DNA of 64,000 nt. Origin: Mesorhizobium koreense (GTDB lineage Bacteria > Pseudomonadota > Alphaproteobacteria > Rhizobiales > Rhizobiaceae). The stretch lies in contig NZ_CP134228.1 in the NCBI RefSeq assembly GCF_031656215.1, positions 2,809,001 through 2,873,000 of the forward strand, given 5' to 3'. The notes beneath the pieces were generated by a model, which saw nothing but the letters and a program-made list of their open reading frames with translations, did not search any database and was not told the origin of the DNA. The stretch's first letter is position 1. The number at the start of each line of letters is the position of its first letter. Below are positions 38,192-47,141 of the stretch, in pieces. A program made the position numbers and the translations under genes.

Positions 38192-39469
38192 ATGAGCAAG
38201 GTCGGCAACGCGGGGGGTGGCGACAGCAAGAATACCCTCTACTGCTCGTTCTGCGGCAAGAGCCAGCACGAGGTCCGCAAGCTGATTGCCGGGCCGACGG
38301 TATTCATCTGCGACGAGTGCGTCGAACTCTGCATGGATATCATCCGCGAGGAGAACAAGACCTCGATGGTGAAGTCGCGCGAGGGCGTGCCGACTCCGCA
38401 GGAGATCCTCGCCGTTCTCGACGACTACGTGATCGGGCAGCCCTACGCCAAGCGCGTGCTGTCGGTGGCGGTGCATAACCACTACAAGCGGCTGGCGCAT
38501 GCCGGCAAGAACAACGACGTCGAGCTCGCCAAGTCGAACATCCTGCTGATCGGCCCGACCGGCTGCGGCAAGACGCTCCTGGCGCAGACCCTGGCGCGCA
38601 TCATCGACGTGCCCTTCACCATGGCCGACGCCACGACGCTGACGGAGGCAGGCTATGTCGGCGAGGATGTCGAGAATATCATCCTCAAGCTCCTGCAATC
38701 GGCGGACTACAATGTCGAGCGGGCGCAGCGCGGCATCGTCTATATCGACGAGATCGACAAGATTTCGCGCAAGGCCGACAATCCGTCGATCACGCGCGAC
38801 GTGTCGGGCGAGGGCGTGCAGCAGGCGCTCCTGAAGATCATGGAAGGCACGGTCGCTTCCGTGCCGCCGCAGGGCGGCCGCAAGCATCCGCAGCAGGAGT
38901 TCCTTCAGGTCGATACGGCCAACATCCTGTTCATCTGCGGTGGGGCCTTCGCCGGGCTCGACAAGATCATCTCGGATCGTGGTCGCAAGACCTCGATCGG
39001 CTTTGGCGCGACGGTCGCCTCGCCCGATGAACGCCGCACCGGCGATCTCTTCCGCAAGGTCGAGCCGGAGGACTTGCTGAAGTTCGGTCTCATTCCCGAA
39101 TTCGTCGGCCGCCTGCCGGTACTTGCCACGCTAGAGGACCTCGATGAGCCGGCGCTGATCCAGATCCTGACGGAGCCGAAGAACGCTCTGGTCAAGCAGT
39201 ACCAGCGGCTCTTCGAGATGGAGAATGTGGATCTGACCTTCCACGAGAACGCACTTTCGGCGATCGCCAAGCGGGCGATTGAACGTAAGACCGGCGCTCG
39301 CGGCCTGCGCTCCATCATGGAGGCGATCCTGCTCGACACCATGTTCGAGCTGCCGGCGCTGGAAGGCGTTCGCGAGGTGGTGATTTCGGAAGAAGTGGTT
39401 TCCGGCAATGCAAGGCCGCTCTACATCTATTCCGACACCAAGAAGGAAAAAGGCAACGTCAGCGCCTGA
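38192..39469 (+). CDS. clpX: ATP-dependent Clp protease ATP-binding subunit ClpX
   Basis: A 425-residue AAA+ unfoldase. The N-terminal zinc-binding domain has four Cys in YCSFCGKS and ICDECVELC. The AAA+ module shows Walker [13 protein letters not shown], Walker [11 protein letters not shown], pore loop GYVGEDVE, and the sensor and ClpP-binding loop region (FIGFGATV-type IGF in SIGFGATVA). The [24 protein letters not shown] stretch is the sensor-2 region. A strong AAAAGGAACG site precedes the ATG. Confidence 0.98.
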   Translation: MSKVGNAGGGDSKNTLYCSFCGKSQHEVRKLIAGPTVFICDECVELCMDIIREENKTSMVKSREGVPTPQEILAVLDDYVIGQPYAKRVLSVAVHNHYKRLAHAGKNNDVELAKSNILLIGPTGCGKTLLAQTLARIIDVPFTMADATTLTEAGYVGEDVENIILKLLQSADYNVERAQRGIVYIDEIDKISRKADNPSITRDVSGEGVQQALLKIMEGTVASVPPQGGRKHPQQEFLQVDTANILFICGGAFAGLDKIISDRGRKTSIGFGATVASPDERRTGDLFRKVEPEDLLKFGLIPEFVGRLPVLATLEDLDEPALIQILTEPKNALVKQYQRLFEMENVDLTFHENALSAIAKRAIERKTGARGLRSIMEAILLDTMFELPALEGVREVVISEEVVSGNARPLYIYSDTKKEKGNVSA

Positions 39470-39511
39470 CGCGGCTTGCCTGTCCGACCTTATGCCGACT
39501 TCGCATATCCG

Positions 39512-39530
39512 CCCTGCCCAATGGGCAGGG
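39512..39530. terminator. Hairpin after clpX
   Basis: ccctgccca and tgggcaggg are exact inverted copies around a single base (effective loop 5 nt), 42 bp after the clpX stop. No U-run follows. A second small hairpin, ccctt-cga-aaggg, lies near 39609. It may attenuate clpX read-through into lon. Confidence 0.4.
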
Positions 39531-39701
39531 AACTGGCCCTTGATCTTAGCAGGCGCAACATCCACGTAAGCGGCAACGAGGTCGTGGGAATTCCGTGCCG
39601 ATCAAGAGGCCCTTCGAAAGGGTTATGGGCGGAAAGAGCCGCGGCCGTTAAACTGAGATTCGCGGTTGGCCAAAGGCGGCCGCGATCGGAAAGGCAAGAG
39701 A

Positions 39702-42134
39702 ATGAGCAAATCATCCAACGCTCCAGGCGCCGCCTCGCAGAAGGGGGCCTATGCGGTCCTGCCGCTGCGCGACATCGTCGTCTTCCCGCATATGATTGTG
39801 CCGCTCTTCGTCGGCCGCGAGAAGTCGATCAAGGCGCTCGAGGAGGTCATGGGTGCGGACAAGCAGATTCTGCTTGCCACCCAGATGAATGCTGCCGACG
39901 ACGATCCCGAAGCCAGCGCGATCTACGATGTCGGCACGCTCGCCAACGTGCTCCAGCTCCTCAAGCTGCCCGACGGTACTGTCAAGGTGCTGGTGGAAGG
40001 CACGGTGCGCGCGAAGATCACGCGCTTTACCGAAGAGGAGCAGTTTCACGAGGCCGAGGCCGAAATCCTTCATGAGCCTAGCGAGGAAGAGGTGGAGATC
40101 GAGGCGCTTGCGCGTTCGGTCGTCTCCGATTTCGAGAACTACGTGAAGCTCAACAAGAAGATTTCGCCCGAAGTGGTCGGCGCGGCCAGCCAGATCGACG
40201 ACTATTCCAAGCTCGCCGATACGGTAGCTTCGCATCTGGCCATCAAGATCCCCGAGAAGCAGGAAATGCTCGCCACGCTCTCCGTCAAGGAGCGGTTGGA
40301 GAAGGCGATGGGCTTCATGGAATCCGAGATCTCCGTGCTCCAGGTGGAGAAGCGCATCCGCTCCCGCGTCAAGCGGCAGATGGAGAAGACACAGCGCGAA
40401 TACTACCTCAACGAGCAGATGAAGGCGATCCAGAAGGAACTCGGCGAGGGCGAGGACGGCCGCGACGAGGCAGCCGAAATCGAGGAGCGCATCAAGAAGG
40501 CAAAGTTGTCGAAGGAAGCGCGCGAGAAGGCGAATGCCGAGTTGAAGAAGCTCCGCTCCATGTCGCCCATGTCGGCGGAAGCGACCGTCGTTCGCAACTA
40601 TCTCGACTGGCTGCTTTCGATCCCGTGGAACAAGAAGTCCAAGCTCAAGAACGACCTGGAATACGCCCAGGAAGTCCTCGACGCGGACCATTTCGGTCTC
40701 GACAAGGTCAAGGAGCGCATCGTCGAATATCTCGCCGTGCAGAGCCGCCAGAACAAGCTCAAGGGACCGATCCTGTGTCTCGTCGGCCCTCCGGGCGTCG
40801 GCAAGACCTCGCTCGGCAAGTCGATCGCCAAGGCGACCGGCCGCGAGTTCGTGCGCATGGCGCTTGGCGGCGTGCGTGACGAGGCCGAGATACGCGGCCA
40901 CAGGCGGACCTATATCGGCTCGATGCCCGGCAAGGTCATCCAGTCGATGAAGAAGGCCAAGAAGTCCAACCCGCTCTTCCTGCTCGACGAGATCGACAAG
41001 ATGGGCATGGATTTCCGTGGCGATCCGTCCTCGGCGCTGCTCGAGGTGCTCGATCCGGAACAGAACCACACCTTCAACGACCACTATCTCGAGGTCGATT
41101 ACGACCTGTCGAACGTCATGTTCGTGACGACGGCGAACACGCTGAATATCCCGCCGGCCCTGATGGACCGCATGGAGATCATCCGTATCGCCGGCTACAC
41201 GGAAGACGAGAAGGTCGAGATCGCCAAGCGGCACCTGCTGCCGAAGGCGGTGAGGGACCACGCACTGAAGGCCGAGGAGTTCTCGGTCAGCGACGAGGCG
41301 TTGCGCGAGATCGTGCGCACCTACACGCGGGAAGCCGGCGTCCGTAACTTCGAGCGCGAGTTGATGAAGCTGGCGCGTAAGGCGGTCACCGAGATCCTGC
41401 GCTCGAAGGGCGAGAAGAAGGCCGTGCATGTCACGCCGGAGAACCTGGCGGACTATCTCGGCGTTCAGCGCTTCCGCTTCGGTCAGATCGACGGAGAGGA
41501 TCAGATCGGTGTGGTGACGGGCCTTGCCTGGACCGAGGTCGGCGGCGAGTTGCTGACGATCGAGGGCGTCATGATGCCCGGCAAGGGCCGCATGACGGTG
41601 ACCGGCAACCTGAAGGACGTGATGAAGGAATCGATCTCGGCCGCGGCTTCCTATGTCCGCTCGAGGGCTATCGATTTCGGCATCGAGCCGCCGCTCTTCG
41701 ACAAGCGCGACATCCACGTCCACGTTCCCGAAGGGGCGACCCCGAAGGACGGACCGTCGGCTGGCGTGGCGATGGCGACGGCGATCGTCTCGGTGATGAC
41801 CGGCATTCCCGTCCGCAAGGATATCGCCATGACGGGCGAGATCACACTTCGCGGCCGGGTGCTGCCGATCGGCGGATTGAAGGAAAAGCTGCTTGCAGCG
41901 CTTCGCGGCGGCATCAAGAAGGTGCTGATCCCGGAAGAAAACGCCAAGGATCTGGCGGATATTCCGGACAATGTGAAGAGCGGCATGGAGATCGTTCCGG
42001 TCTCGAGGGTGGGCGAGGTGCTCAGGCATGCGCTCACCACTATGCCCGAACCGATCGAGTGGACCGAGCCGGTGAGCCCTCCGGCGACGACCGATGGGCT
42101 CGAAGATGCGGCTACGCAAACGGTCGCGCACTGA
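39702..42134 (+). CDS. lon: ATP-dependent protease Lon (LonA)
   Basis: An 810-residue LonA with the N-terminal substrate-binding domain ([25 protein letters not shown]), a long coiled-coil region around 190-310, and an AAA+ module. Walker A is [13 protein letters not shown] and Walker B is [12 protein letters not shown]. The protease domain has the Ser-Lys dyad: Ser in [12 protein letters not shown] and Lys in [17 protein letters not shown]. The start ATG 39702 (MSKSSNAPG) was chosen over 39666 by homologous start position. It is followed by a strong terminator. Confidence 0.98.
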   Translation: MSKSSNAPGAASQKGAYAVLPLRDIVVFPHMIVPLFVGREKSIKALEEVMGADKQILLATQMNAADDDPEASAIYDVGTLANVLQLLKLPDGTVKVLVEGTVRAKITRFTEEEQFHEAEAEILHEPSEEEVEIEALARSVVSDFENYVKLNKKISPEVVGAASQIDDYSKLADTVASHLAIKIPEKQEMLATLSVKERLEKAMGFMESEISVLQVEKRIRSRVKRQMEKTQREYYLNEQMKAIQKELGEGEDGRDEAAEIEERIKKAKLSKEAREKANAELKKLRSMSPMSAEATVVRNYLDWLLSIPWNKKSKLKNDLEYAQEVLDADHFGLDKVKERIVEYLAVQSRQNKLKGPILCLVGPPGVGKTSLGKSIAKATGREFVRMALGGVRDEAEIRGHRRTYIGSMPGKVIQSMKKAKKSNPLFLLDEIDKMGMDFRGDPSSALLEVLDPEQNHTFNDHYLEVDYDLSNVMFVTTANTLNIPPALMDRMEIIRIAGYTEDEKVEIAKRHLLPKAVRDHALKAEEFSVSDEALREIVRTYTREAGVRNFERELMKLARKAVTEILRSKGEKKAVHVTPENLADYLGVQRFRFGQIDGEDQIGVVTGLAWTEVGGELLTIEGVMMPGKGRMTVTGNLKDVMKESISAAASYVRSRAIDFGIEPPLFDKRDIHVHVPEGATPKDGPSAGVAMATAIVSVMTGIPVRKDIAMTGEITLRGRVLPIGGLKEKLLAALRGGIKKVLIPEENAKDLADIPDNVKSGMEIVPVSRVGEVLRHALTTMPEPIEWTEPVSPPATTDGLEDAATQTVAH

Positions 42135-42153
42135 ACGATCCGTACGAAACTCG

Positions 42154-42185
42154 AAAGACCGGGCCTTGCGCCCGGTCTTTTTTGT
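42154..42185 (+). terminator. Rho-independent terminator of lon
   Basis: Perfect 11-bp stem, aaagaccgggc/gcccggtcttt, with a 5-nt loop, followed by a T tract, 20 bp after the lon stop codon. Confidence 0.93.
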
Positions 42186-42318
42186 TCAAAACCGCGGAAA
42201 TCCGGGCTTTCTTCAAAGAATTGCGTCGTTTTCGTCTTGGTTGCGGCACAACTTCTAACTAAGGTGCCCCTCTGCCGGTTGAGTCGAGAGTCCGGTTTCC
42301 TGAGGAAGGGGATTGTTT

Positions 42319-42591
42319 ATGAATAAGAACGAACTGGTTTCTGCAGTCGCTGACGAGGCCGGGCTGGAAAAGGGCAAGGCCCAGGCGGCGGTCGATGCGG
42401 TGTTTTCCGTCATCACCAAGGAGCTGAAGAAGGGCGGTGATGTCCGTCTGGTCGGCTTCGGCAATTTTTCGGTGGTCAAGAGGGAAGCGTCCACCGGGCG
42501 TAACCCGCAGACCGGCGCTCCGGTGAAGATTCCGGCCCGTAAGGCGCCGAAATTCTCCGCCGGCAAGGGCCTCAAGGACGCGGTGAACTGA
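42319..42591 (+). CDS. hupB: DNA-binding protein HU (beta-type)
   Basis: A 90-residue nucleoid protein beginning MNKNELVSAVADEAGLEKGKAQAAVDAVFSVI, with the beta-arm region GFGNFSVVKREASTGRNPQTGAPVKIPARKAPKFSAGKGLKDAVN including the intercalating Pro in RNPQTG. The ATG at 42319 has an AAGGGG site; a TTG at 42313 would add two residues. It is monocistronic between terminators and follows lon as in many proteobacteria. Confidence 0.98.
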   Translation: MNKNELVSAVADEAGLEKGKAQAAVDAVFSVITKELKKGGDVRLVGFGNFSVVKREASTGRNPQTGAPVKIPARKAPKFSAGKGLKDAVN

Positions 42592-42620
42592 TCGCCGTTT
42601 CCCACTGATACAGACGAAAA

Positions 42621-42650
42621 AGCCGGGCATGATCCCGGCTTTTTCTTTTG
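42621..42650 (+). terminator. Rho-independent terminator of hupB
   Basis: Perfect 7-bp stem, agccggg/cccggct, with a 6-nt loop, followed by TTTTTCTTTT, 29 bp after the hupB stop. Confidence 0.93.
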
Positions 42651-42678
42651 GGAGGGCATGGCGGTCGCTGGTGTTTCC

Positions 42679-42860
42679 GTGCGTCCTTCGAGGCTCGCTT
42701 CGCTCGCACCTCAGGATGAGGGAGGTTGGGGGCGAAGCACCTTAATTTTGAGGAATTGGAGCCTAGGAAACCTCGGAATCCAGAACAAGAATAACTGAGG
42801 ACCACAGACGCCGCCCCCCTCATCCTGAGGTGCGAGCGAAGCGAGCCTCGAAGGACGCAC
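42679..42860. repeat. 182-bp element with 44-bp perfect terminal inverted repeats
   Basis: Positions 42679-42722 and 42817-42860 are exact reverse complements over 44 bp, enclosing 94 bp without coding potential. Each arm itself contains a shorter palindrome (gctcgc-ttc-gctcgc type). It fills most of the 302-bp space between hupB and uvrD. I recall closely similar CTTCGAGGCTCGCTTCG-type repeats between genes in many Hyphomicrobiales genomes. It resembles a MITE or paired REP (BIME-like) element. No target duplication is apparent. Confidence 0.8.
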
Positions 42861-42893
42861 CACAGGTCGCCGCTTCCGGCATTGCCGGAGAAT

Positions 42894-45446
42894 TCACACC
42901 CCCTTCACAAACCCGTCCAGCACGCGTTTCTGCCCGGCCTTGTCGAAGTCGATGGTGAGCTTGTTGCCTTCGATCGCTGACACGTTTCCGTTGCCGAATT
43001 TCTGGTGGAAGACGCGATCGCCGACCTTGAAGGGGGAGGGGTCGGAGGAGACCGATTTCGCCACCAGTTCGCCCTCGATGGTGCGGCCTTTAACCGAGCC
43101 GCGGCCGGCGCCATAACCTGAATCCGTCTCGCCATAGCCTATACGCTCGACGGAGTGACCTGAGCGCGTGCCCCAGTTGCGGTCGGTCGCCTGGGTCCGG
43201 TTCTGCTGTGCCCGCTGCCAGCCGGGCGTGGCATAAGTGTTGGAGAAGGAGCGTTCGCCGACATCGTCGAAGCGCGACGCGCCGTAGGGATTCTGCCGGC
43301 CAGCGCCGAAGCCGCCGCGCCCGGATGCGAAGGAGCCGCCACCATAGGGATTGCCGTAGCCGCCGTAGGAATTGCCGGCGTCGGCCACCTCGACGTGCTT
43401 CTCAGGCAATTCGTCGAGGAAGCGGGAGGGTATGGTCGATTGCCAGAGCCCGTGGATGCGGCGGTTGGAGACGAACCAGATGTGCAGGTTGCGCTTGGCG
43501 CGGGTTACGCCGACATAGGCAAGCCGCCGCTCCTCCTCGAGGCCCGAGCGACCGCCCTCGTCCAGCGCGCGCTGATGCGGAAACAGGCCTTCTTCCCAGC
43601 CGGGCAGGTAGACGGTTTCGAATTCCAGCCCCTTGGCCGAATGCAGCGTCATGATATTGACGGCATCGAGCCCCTCGCTCTGCTCCGCCTCCATCACCAG
43701 CGCGACATGCTCGAGGAAGGAGCGCATGGACTCGAACTCCTCCATGGAGCGGATCAGCTCCTTGAGGTTGTCGAGCCGACCGGGCGCTTCCGCCGAGCGG
43801 TCGTTCTTCCACATTTCCGTGTAGCCGCTTTCCTCCAGGATGGTCTCGGCCAACTCCGTATGCGGCGTGGAATCGAGCGCCTTCTGCCAGCGGGCGAAGC
43901 CGGCCGTGAGCTGGCGAAGCGCTGCGCGCGGCTTCGGCTTCATCTCGTCGCTTTCGGCGAGGTCGGTGGCAGCCTCCAGCATTGGAATGCCGCCACCGCG
44001 CGCGACATCGTGGATCTGGCGGACCGCCGCTTCGCCGAGGCCGCGCTTCGGCACGTTGACGATGCGCTCGAAGGCGAGATCGTCGGCGCCTTGCGCGACG
44101 ACGCGGAAATAAGCCATGGCGTCGCGGATTTCCTGGCGCTCGTAGAAGCGAGGACCACCGATGACGCGGTAGTTGAGGCCGAGCGTGACGAATCGATCCT
44201 CGAATTCGCGCATCTGGAAGGACGCGCGCACGAGGATCGCCATGTCGTTGAGTTTGTGGCCCTTCGCCTGCAGCGCCTCAATCTCCTCCCCGACGGCGCG
44301 AGCCTCTTCCTCGGAATCCCATGCGGCGTGCACGATAACCTTGGCGTCGTCCGGGTCCGCCGCATCCGTGAAAAGCGTCTTGCCGAGCCGGCCTTCATTG
44401 TGCGCGATCAGGTGCGAGGCGGCGCCGAGGATGTGGGCCGTCGAGCGGTAGTTGCGCTCCAGCCGGATCACGACGGCGCCCGGAAAATCCTTATCGAAGC
44501 GCAGGATGTTGTCCACCTCCGCTCCGCGCCAGCCATAGATCGACTGGTCGTCATCGCCCACACAACAAATATTGACGGTGGAACTGCCGATCTCCCCCTC
44601 AAGGGGGGAGATCGGACGACCGTTCGGCCGCTGCGCCAACAGCCTCAGCCACAGATATTGCGCGGTGTTGGTATCCTGGTACTCGTCGACGAGGATGTAT
44701 TTGAACCGGCGGTGATATTCGCGCAGCACATCCGGATTCTCGCGGAAAATACGGATCGGGTGCAGCAAAAGATCGCCGAAGTCGCAGGCGTTCAGCGTCT
44801 TCAGCCGCTGCTGATAGTCCGTATAGAGCTTGCGACCCTTGCCGTTGCCGAAGCTCCTCGCGTCGCCTTCGGGAATGTCGGCGGGGCCAAGCCCCTTGTT
44901 CTTCCAGCCGTCGATCATCATGGCGAACTGGCGCGCCGGCCAGCGCTTGTCGTCGAGCCCTTCCGCCTGGATGAGCTGGCGGATGAGGCGGATGACATCA
45001 TCCGTGTCGAGGATGGTGAAGCCCGATTTCAGGCCCGCGAGCTCCGCATGACGGCGCAAGAGCTTGACACCGATCGAGTGGAAGGTGCCGAGCCAGGGCA
45101 TGCCCTCGACCGCCTCGCCGACGAGTAGACCGATCCTCTCCTTCATCTCGCGCGCGGCCTTGTTGGTGAAGGTGACAGCGAGGATTTGAGAGGGGAAGGC
45201 ACGGCCAGTGGCGAGGATATGGGCGATGCGCGTCGTCAGCACGCGCGTCTTGCCGGTGCCGGCGCCGGCCAGAACGAGAACCGGGCCTTCCGTCGTCTCC
45301 ACCGCAAGGCGCTGCTCGGGATTGAGCCCCTTCAGATAATCCGGCGCCGACCCCTGCCGCGCAGCCATGGCGCGCGCGGCGATACCGGACGGGCGCGGCC
45401 CGCCGGGCTCGTCGAAGAAAGGCATATCGTCGGGAAGACCAGCCAT
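42894..45446 (-). CDS. uvrD: ATP-dependent DNA helicase UvrD/PcrA, with an in-frame insertion
   Basis: An 850-residue SF1A helicase for nucleotide excision and mismatch repair. Motifs are Walker A AGAGTGKT (60-67), motif Ia TFTNKAAREMKERI, motif II DEYQDTN (254-260), motif III GDDDQSIYGWRGAE (297-310), then ERNYRSTAHIL, LHSAKGLEFETVYLPG, and RRLAYVGVTRAKRNLHI. The C-terminus has a Gly/Asn/Tyr-rich linker and a Tudor-like domain (KVGDRVFHQKFGNGNV). Between motifs II and III about 17 residues (275-291, core ISPLEGEIGS) are extra and encoded by a palindromic repeat. Start ATG 45446 (MAGLPDDMPF) lacks a good Shine-Dalgarno; a GTG at 45485 is an alternative. Confidence 0.95.
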   Translation of the reverse strand: MAGLPDDMPFFDEPGGPRPSGIAARAMAARQGSAPDYLKGLNPEQRLAVETTEGPVLVLAGAGTGKTRVLTTRIAHILATGRAFPSQILAVTFTNKAAREMKERIGLLVGEAVEGMPWLGTFHSIGVKLLRRHAELAGLKSGFTILDTDDVIRLIRQLIQAEGLDDKRWPARQFAMMIDGWKNKGLGPADIPEGDARSFGNGKGRKLYTDYQQRLKTLNACDFGDLLLHPIRIFRENPDVLREYHRRFKYILVDEYQDTNTAQYLWLRLLAQRPNGRPISPLEGEIGSSTVNICCVGDDDQSIYGWRGAEVDNILRFDKDFPGAVVIRLERNYRSTAHILGAASHLIAHNEGRLGKTLFTDAADPDDAKVIVHAAWDSEEEARAVGEEIEALQAKGHKLNDMAILVRASFQMREFEDRFVTLGLNYRVIGGPRFYERQEIRDAMAYFRVVAQGADDLAFERIVNVPKRGLGEAAVRQIHDVARGGGIPMLEAATDLAESDEMKPKPRAALRQLTAGFARWQKALDSTPHTELAETILEESGYTEMWKNDRSAEAPGRLDNLKELIRSMEEFESMRSFLEHVALVMEAEQSEGLDAVNIMTLHSAKGLEFETVYLPGWEEGLFPHQRALDEGGRSGLEEERRLAYVGVTRAKRNLHIWFVSNRRIHGLWQSTIPSRFLDELPEKHVEVADAGNSYGGYGNPYGGGSFASGRGGFGAGRQNPYGASRFDDVGERSFSNTYATPGWQRAQQNRTQATDRNWGTRSGHSVERIGYGETDSGYGAGRGSVKGRTIEGELVAKSVSSDPSPFKVGDRVFHQKFGNGNVSAIEGNKLTIDFDKAGQKRVLDGFVKGV
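44587..44615. repeat. Palindromic repeat inside uvrD, translated in frame
   Basis: Arms ccgatctccccc (44587-44598) and gggggagatcgg (44604-44615) are perfect 12-bp inverted copies with a 5-nt loop. The reading frame of uvrD passes through it without a stop and yields the peptide ISPLEGEIGS, residues 279-288. The string is of the CTCCCCCTTGAGGGGGAG type that is frequent between genes in Hyphomicrobiales (from memory). Confidence 0.85.
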
Positions 45447-45517
45447 TTCCGGGGAATGTAGTGATTCGGCGGCAAAAGGCCACACAAACCGGGCAGGAGA
45501 CGACGCCTATCCCGCCC

Positions 45518-45937
45518 CTAACCGGCGGCGCGCAGCGGTGCGCAGGCCGCATAAAGCAAAAGCTTGAGCTGGGTCTGGCTGTCCACGCTCGCCTGCATCG
45601 CAAGCGGGCGGGCCGCCCACTCCCTCACTTCCTCGACCACCCGCCGATGATCCTCCGGCACAGTCAGCACATCCACCTTCCGGCCTTTCCGGTCCAGCAG
45701 GAGGAGGTAGAGCTTGCCTTGCGGCATCGTTTCCACTGCGGCCGCACGCTGATAGCGCGGCTGGTCGAAGCGGACATTGAACAGCACCGACGCGCTGACC
45801 TTTTCCGCCGCCGCCTGTACCGCCGCGTCGAAACCGCTGGCGGTAAAATCGACGAACTCGAAGGCAAGCTCGAGAAGAACCGCTTCAAGATCGTAGACGT
45901 CGGCTTTGGCCGGAAACGGCGACTCGGGCATCATCAT
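45518..45937 (-). CDS. Hypothetical protein
   Basis: A 139-residue soluble protein. No signal peptide or membrane helix is seen. The sequence alternates hydrophobic strands and helices (KLYLLLLDRKGRKVDVLTVPEDHRRVVEEVREWAARPL) and ends in a hydrophobic stretch with two Cys (LLLYAACAPLRAAG). I do not recognise the family. Three ATGs in a row (45937, 45934, 45931) are possible starts and no clear Shine-Dalgarno decides. It lies 72 bp upstream of uvrD on the same strand. Confidence 0.55.
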   Translation of the reverse strand: MMMPESPFPAKADVYDLEAVLLELAFEFVDFTASGFDAAVQAAAEKVSASVLFNVRFDQPRYQRAAAVETMPQGKLYLLLLDRKGRKVDVLTVPEDHRRVVEEVREWAARPLAMQASVDSQTQLKLLLYAACAPLRAAG

Positions 45938-46029
45938 GAGGCATTATGGTAAGGGCCTCAGGGATTTAACAAGCTACCGAAACGGTAATCACCAATTGAG
46001 CCATAATTGGGCCGCGAGGGCTCGCGAGC

Positions 46030-47070
46030 TCATCCGATGGGCTTCTTTTCCATGCGCGCTATGCGTCGATCGGTGAAGTTGAGCCGCGCCGCCGCGATCG
46101 GCCGGACGATACGGGCAAGGTCCGGGTCGCCGGAAAGCGTTGCGTCGAGTTCGGTCATCTGGTTCATGGCGATGAGGCTGAGGATGTCGAGCCGCGGGCG
46201 CCCGTCGGCTGCGCGCGGCAAGGCGGTGACCGGCTGCACCAAATCGGCGCTGGCCGCGTGGCTCTTCAGGTCTGCGGGGTCCGCGTTTGGCGCCTCGGCG
46301 AAAGCATAGACGCCGACCCCCTTCTTCGGCAGAGGATAGAGGGTGAGCGCCACGTCGGTTACGCCCGGCCGGCCTTTGAGCGCCGCGACGATCGCCGCGC
46401 CTTCGCGGTCGATCCGGTCGCCGGTGCCTTCACCGTCCGACCATTTGAATATACCCTTGGTGACAAGGTTGTAGAGTTTCTTGCCCGATGCCATCCAAAG
46501 CCGCGAGGGGAGGGATCGACGTGCAAGGATGCGCCTTGCGGTCGGCGTCATCAGGTGGGGCGCAAAGGCGCGCTTCTGTTTCAGGAGATGCCGGAAATCC
46601 TCGTATGCCATCAGTCGATAGAGAGCGCCCTGCCGCCTGTGCCGGGAAGCGAGCTGGAAATCGATGACGGCAGCGCCCCCGTCCGGCGTCATCAGCCAGT
46701 TCTGCGGTTTGGCGAGGTCATTATGGGTGATGCCCGCGCGGCGCAGCCGCCGCAGAAGCCGCTCCGCATCGCGGTACCAGGCCGCGTCGGCCGGCCGCGC
46801 TAGATGCAAGGGCGTTCCCTCGCTCCATGAGCGCAGCAGGCCATCCCGGTCTGTCGAGATGAGTTGTGGCGTTCCGTCCATGCCCTTGACCGCTTGCAAG
46901 GCGGCGATCTCACGGCGCGCCAGTACCCAGGCGAGCGGACGCGACCACCACGGTGCGGCCGAAACGATGCGGCGGATCACGGGCCTCGCCGGCTCCCCGG
47001 CAAGGTGCCCTTTGTGCGTCTCGGAGAAGACGTCGCGCTTGAGCACCGTTTCCGTTACGAAATCGGGCAT
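46030..47070 (-). CDS. RIO1-like / lipopolysaccharide-kinase-like protein kinase fold protein
   Basis: A 346-residue protein with a kinase-type C-lobe: the catalytic loop GITHNDLAKPQNWL (His-Asn-Asp in place of His-Arg-Asp, with the downstream Asn) and the metal-binding AVIDFQLASR (Asp-Phe-Gln replaces DFG). The N-lobe lysine is likely in the RREIAALQAVKGMDGTP region but is not certain. The C-terminal third (IDREGAAIVAALKGRPGVTDVALTLYPLPK) is outside the kinase fold. The start at 47070 has AAAGGA. Such RIO/Kdo-kinase-like proteins are found in many alphaproteobacteria; the substrate is unknown. Confidence 0.75.
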   Translation of the reverse strand: MPDFVTETVLKRDVFSETHKGHLAGEPARPVIRRIVSAAPWWSRPLAWVLARREIAALQAVKGMDGTPQLISTDRDGLLRSWSEGTPLHLARPADAAWYRDAERLLRRLRRAGITHNDLAKPQNWLMTPDGGAAVIDFQLASRHRRQGALYRLMAYEDFRHLLKQKRAFAPHLMTPTARRILARRSLPSRLWMASGKKLYNLVTKGIFKWSDGEGTGDRIDREGAAIVAALKGRPGVTDVALTLYPLPKKGVGVYAFAEAPNADPADLKSHAASADLVQPVTALPRAADGRPRLDILSLIAMNQMTELDATLSGDPDLARIVRPIAAARLNFTDRRIARMEKKPIG

Positions 47071-47141
47071 GGCCATCCTTTCGCGCGCGTCGGTAGACGA
47101 AGGCGGCGAAAGGCGCAAGCGCGGCGTATCGAAGGCTTCGT

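Noticed and set aside
39470-39701. Heat-shock (sigma-32) promoter upstream of lon
   Set aside because: A CTTGAT string near 39538 is followed by only a weak -10-like sequence, so the match is below what I would report.
39711-42131. Open frame of about 800 codons on the minus strand opposite lon
   Set aside because: It mirrors the lon gene exactly, shows no domains and is a codon-bias artefact. Similar mirror frames lie opposite cobQ, proS and the acyl-CoA dehydrogenase genes.
42679-42860. Complete insertion sequence or transposase gene near hupB
   Set aside because: Only inverted repeats are present. No transposase-like frame or target duplication is seen in the element or anywhere in the window.
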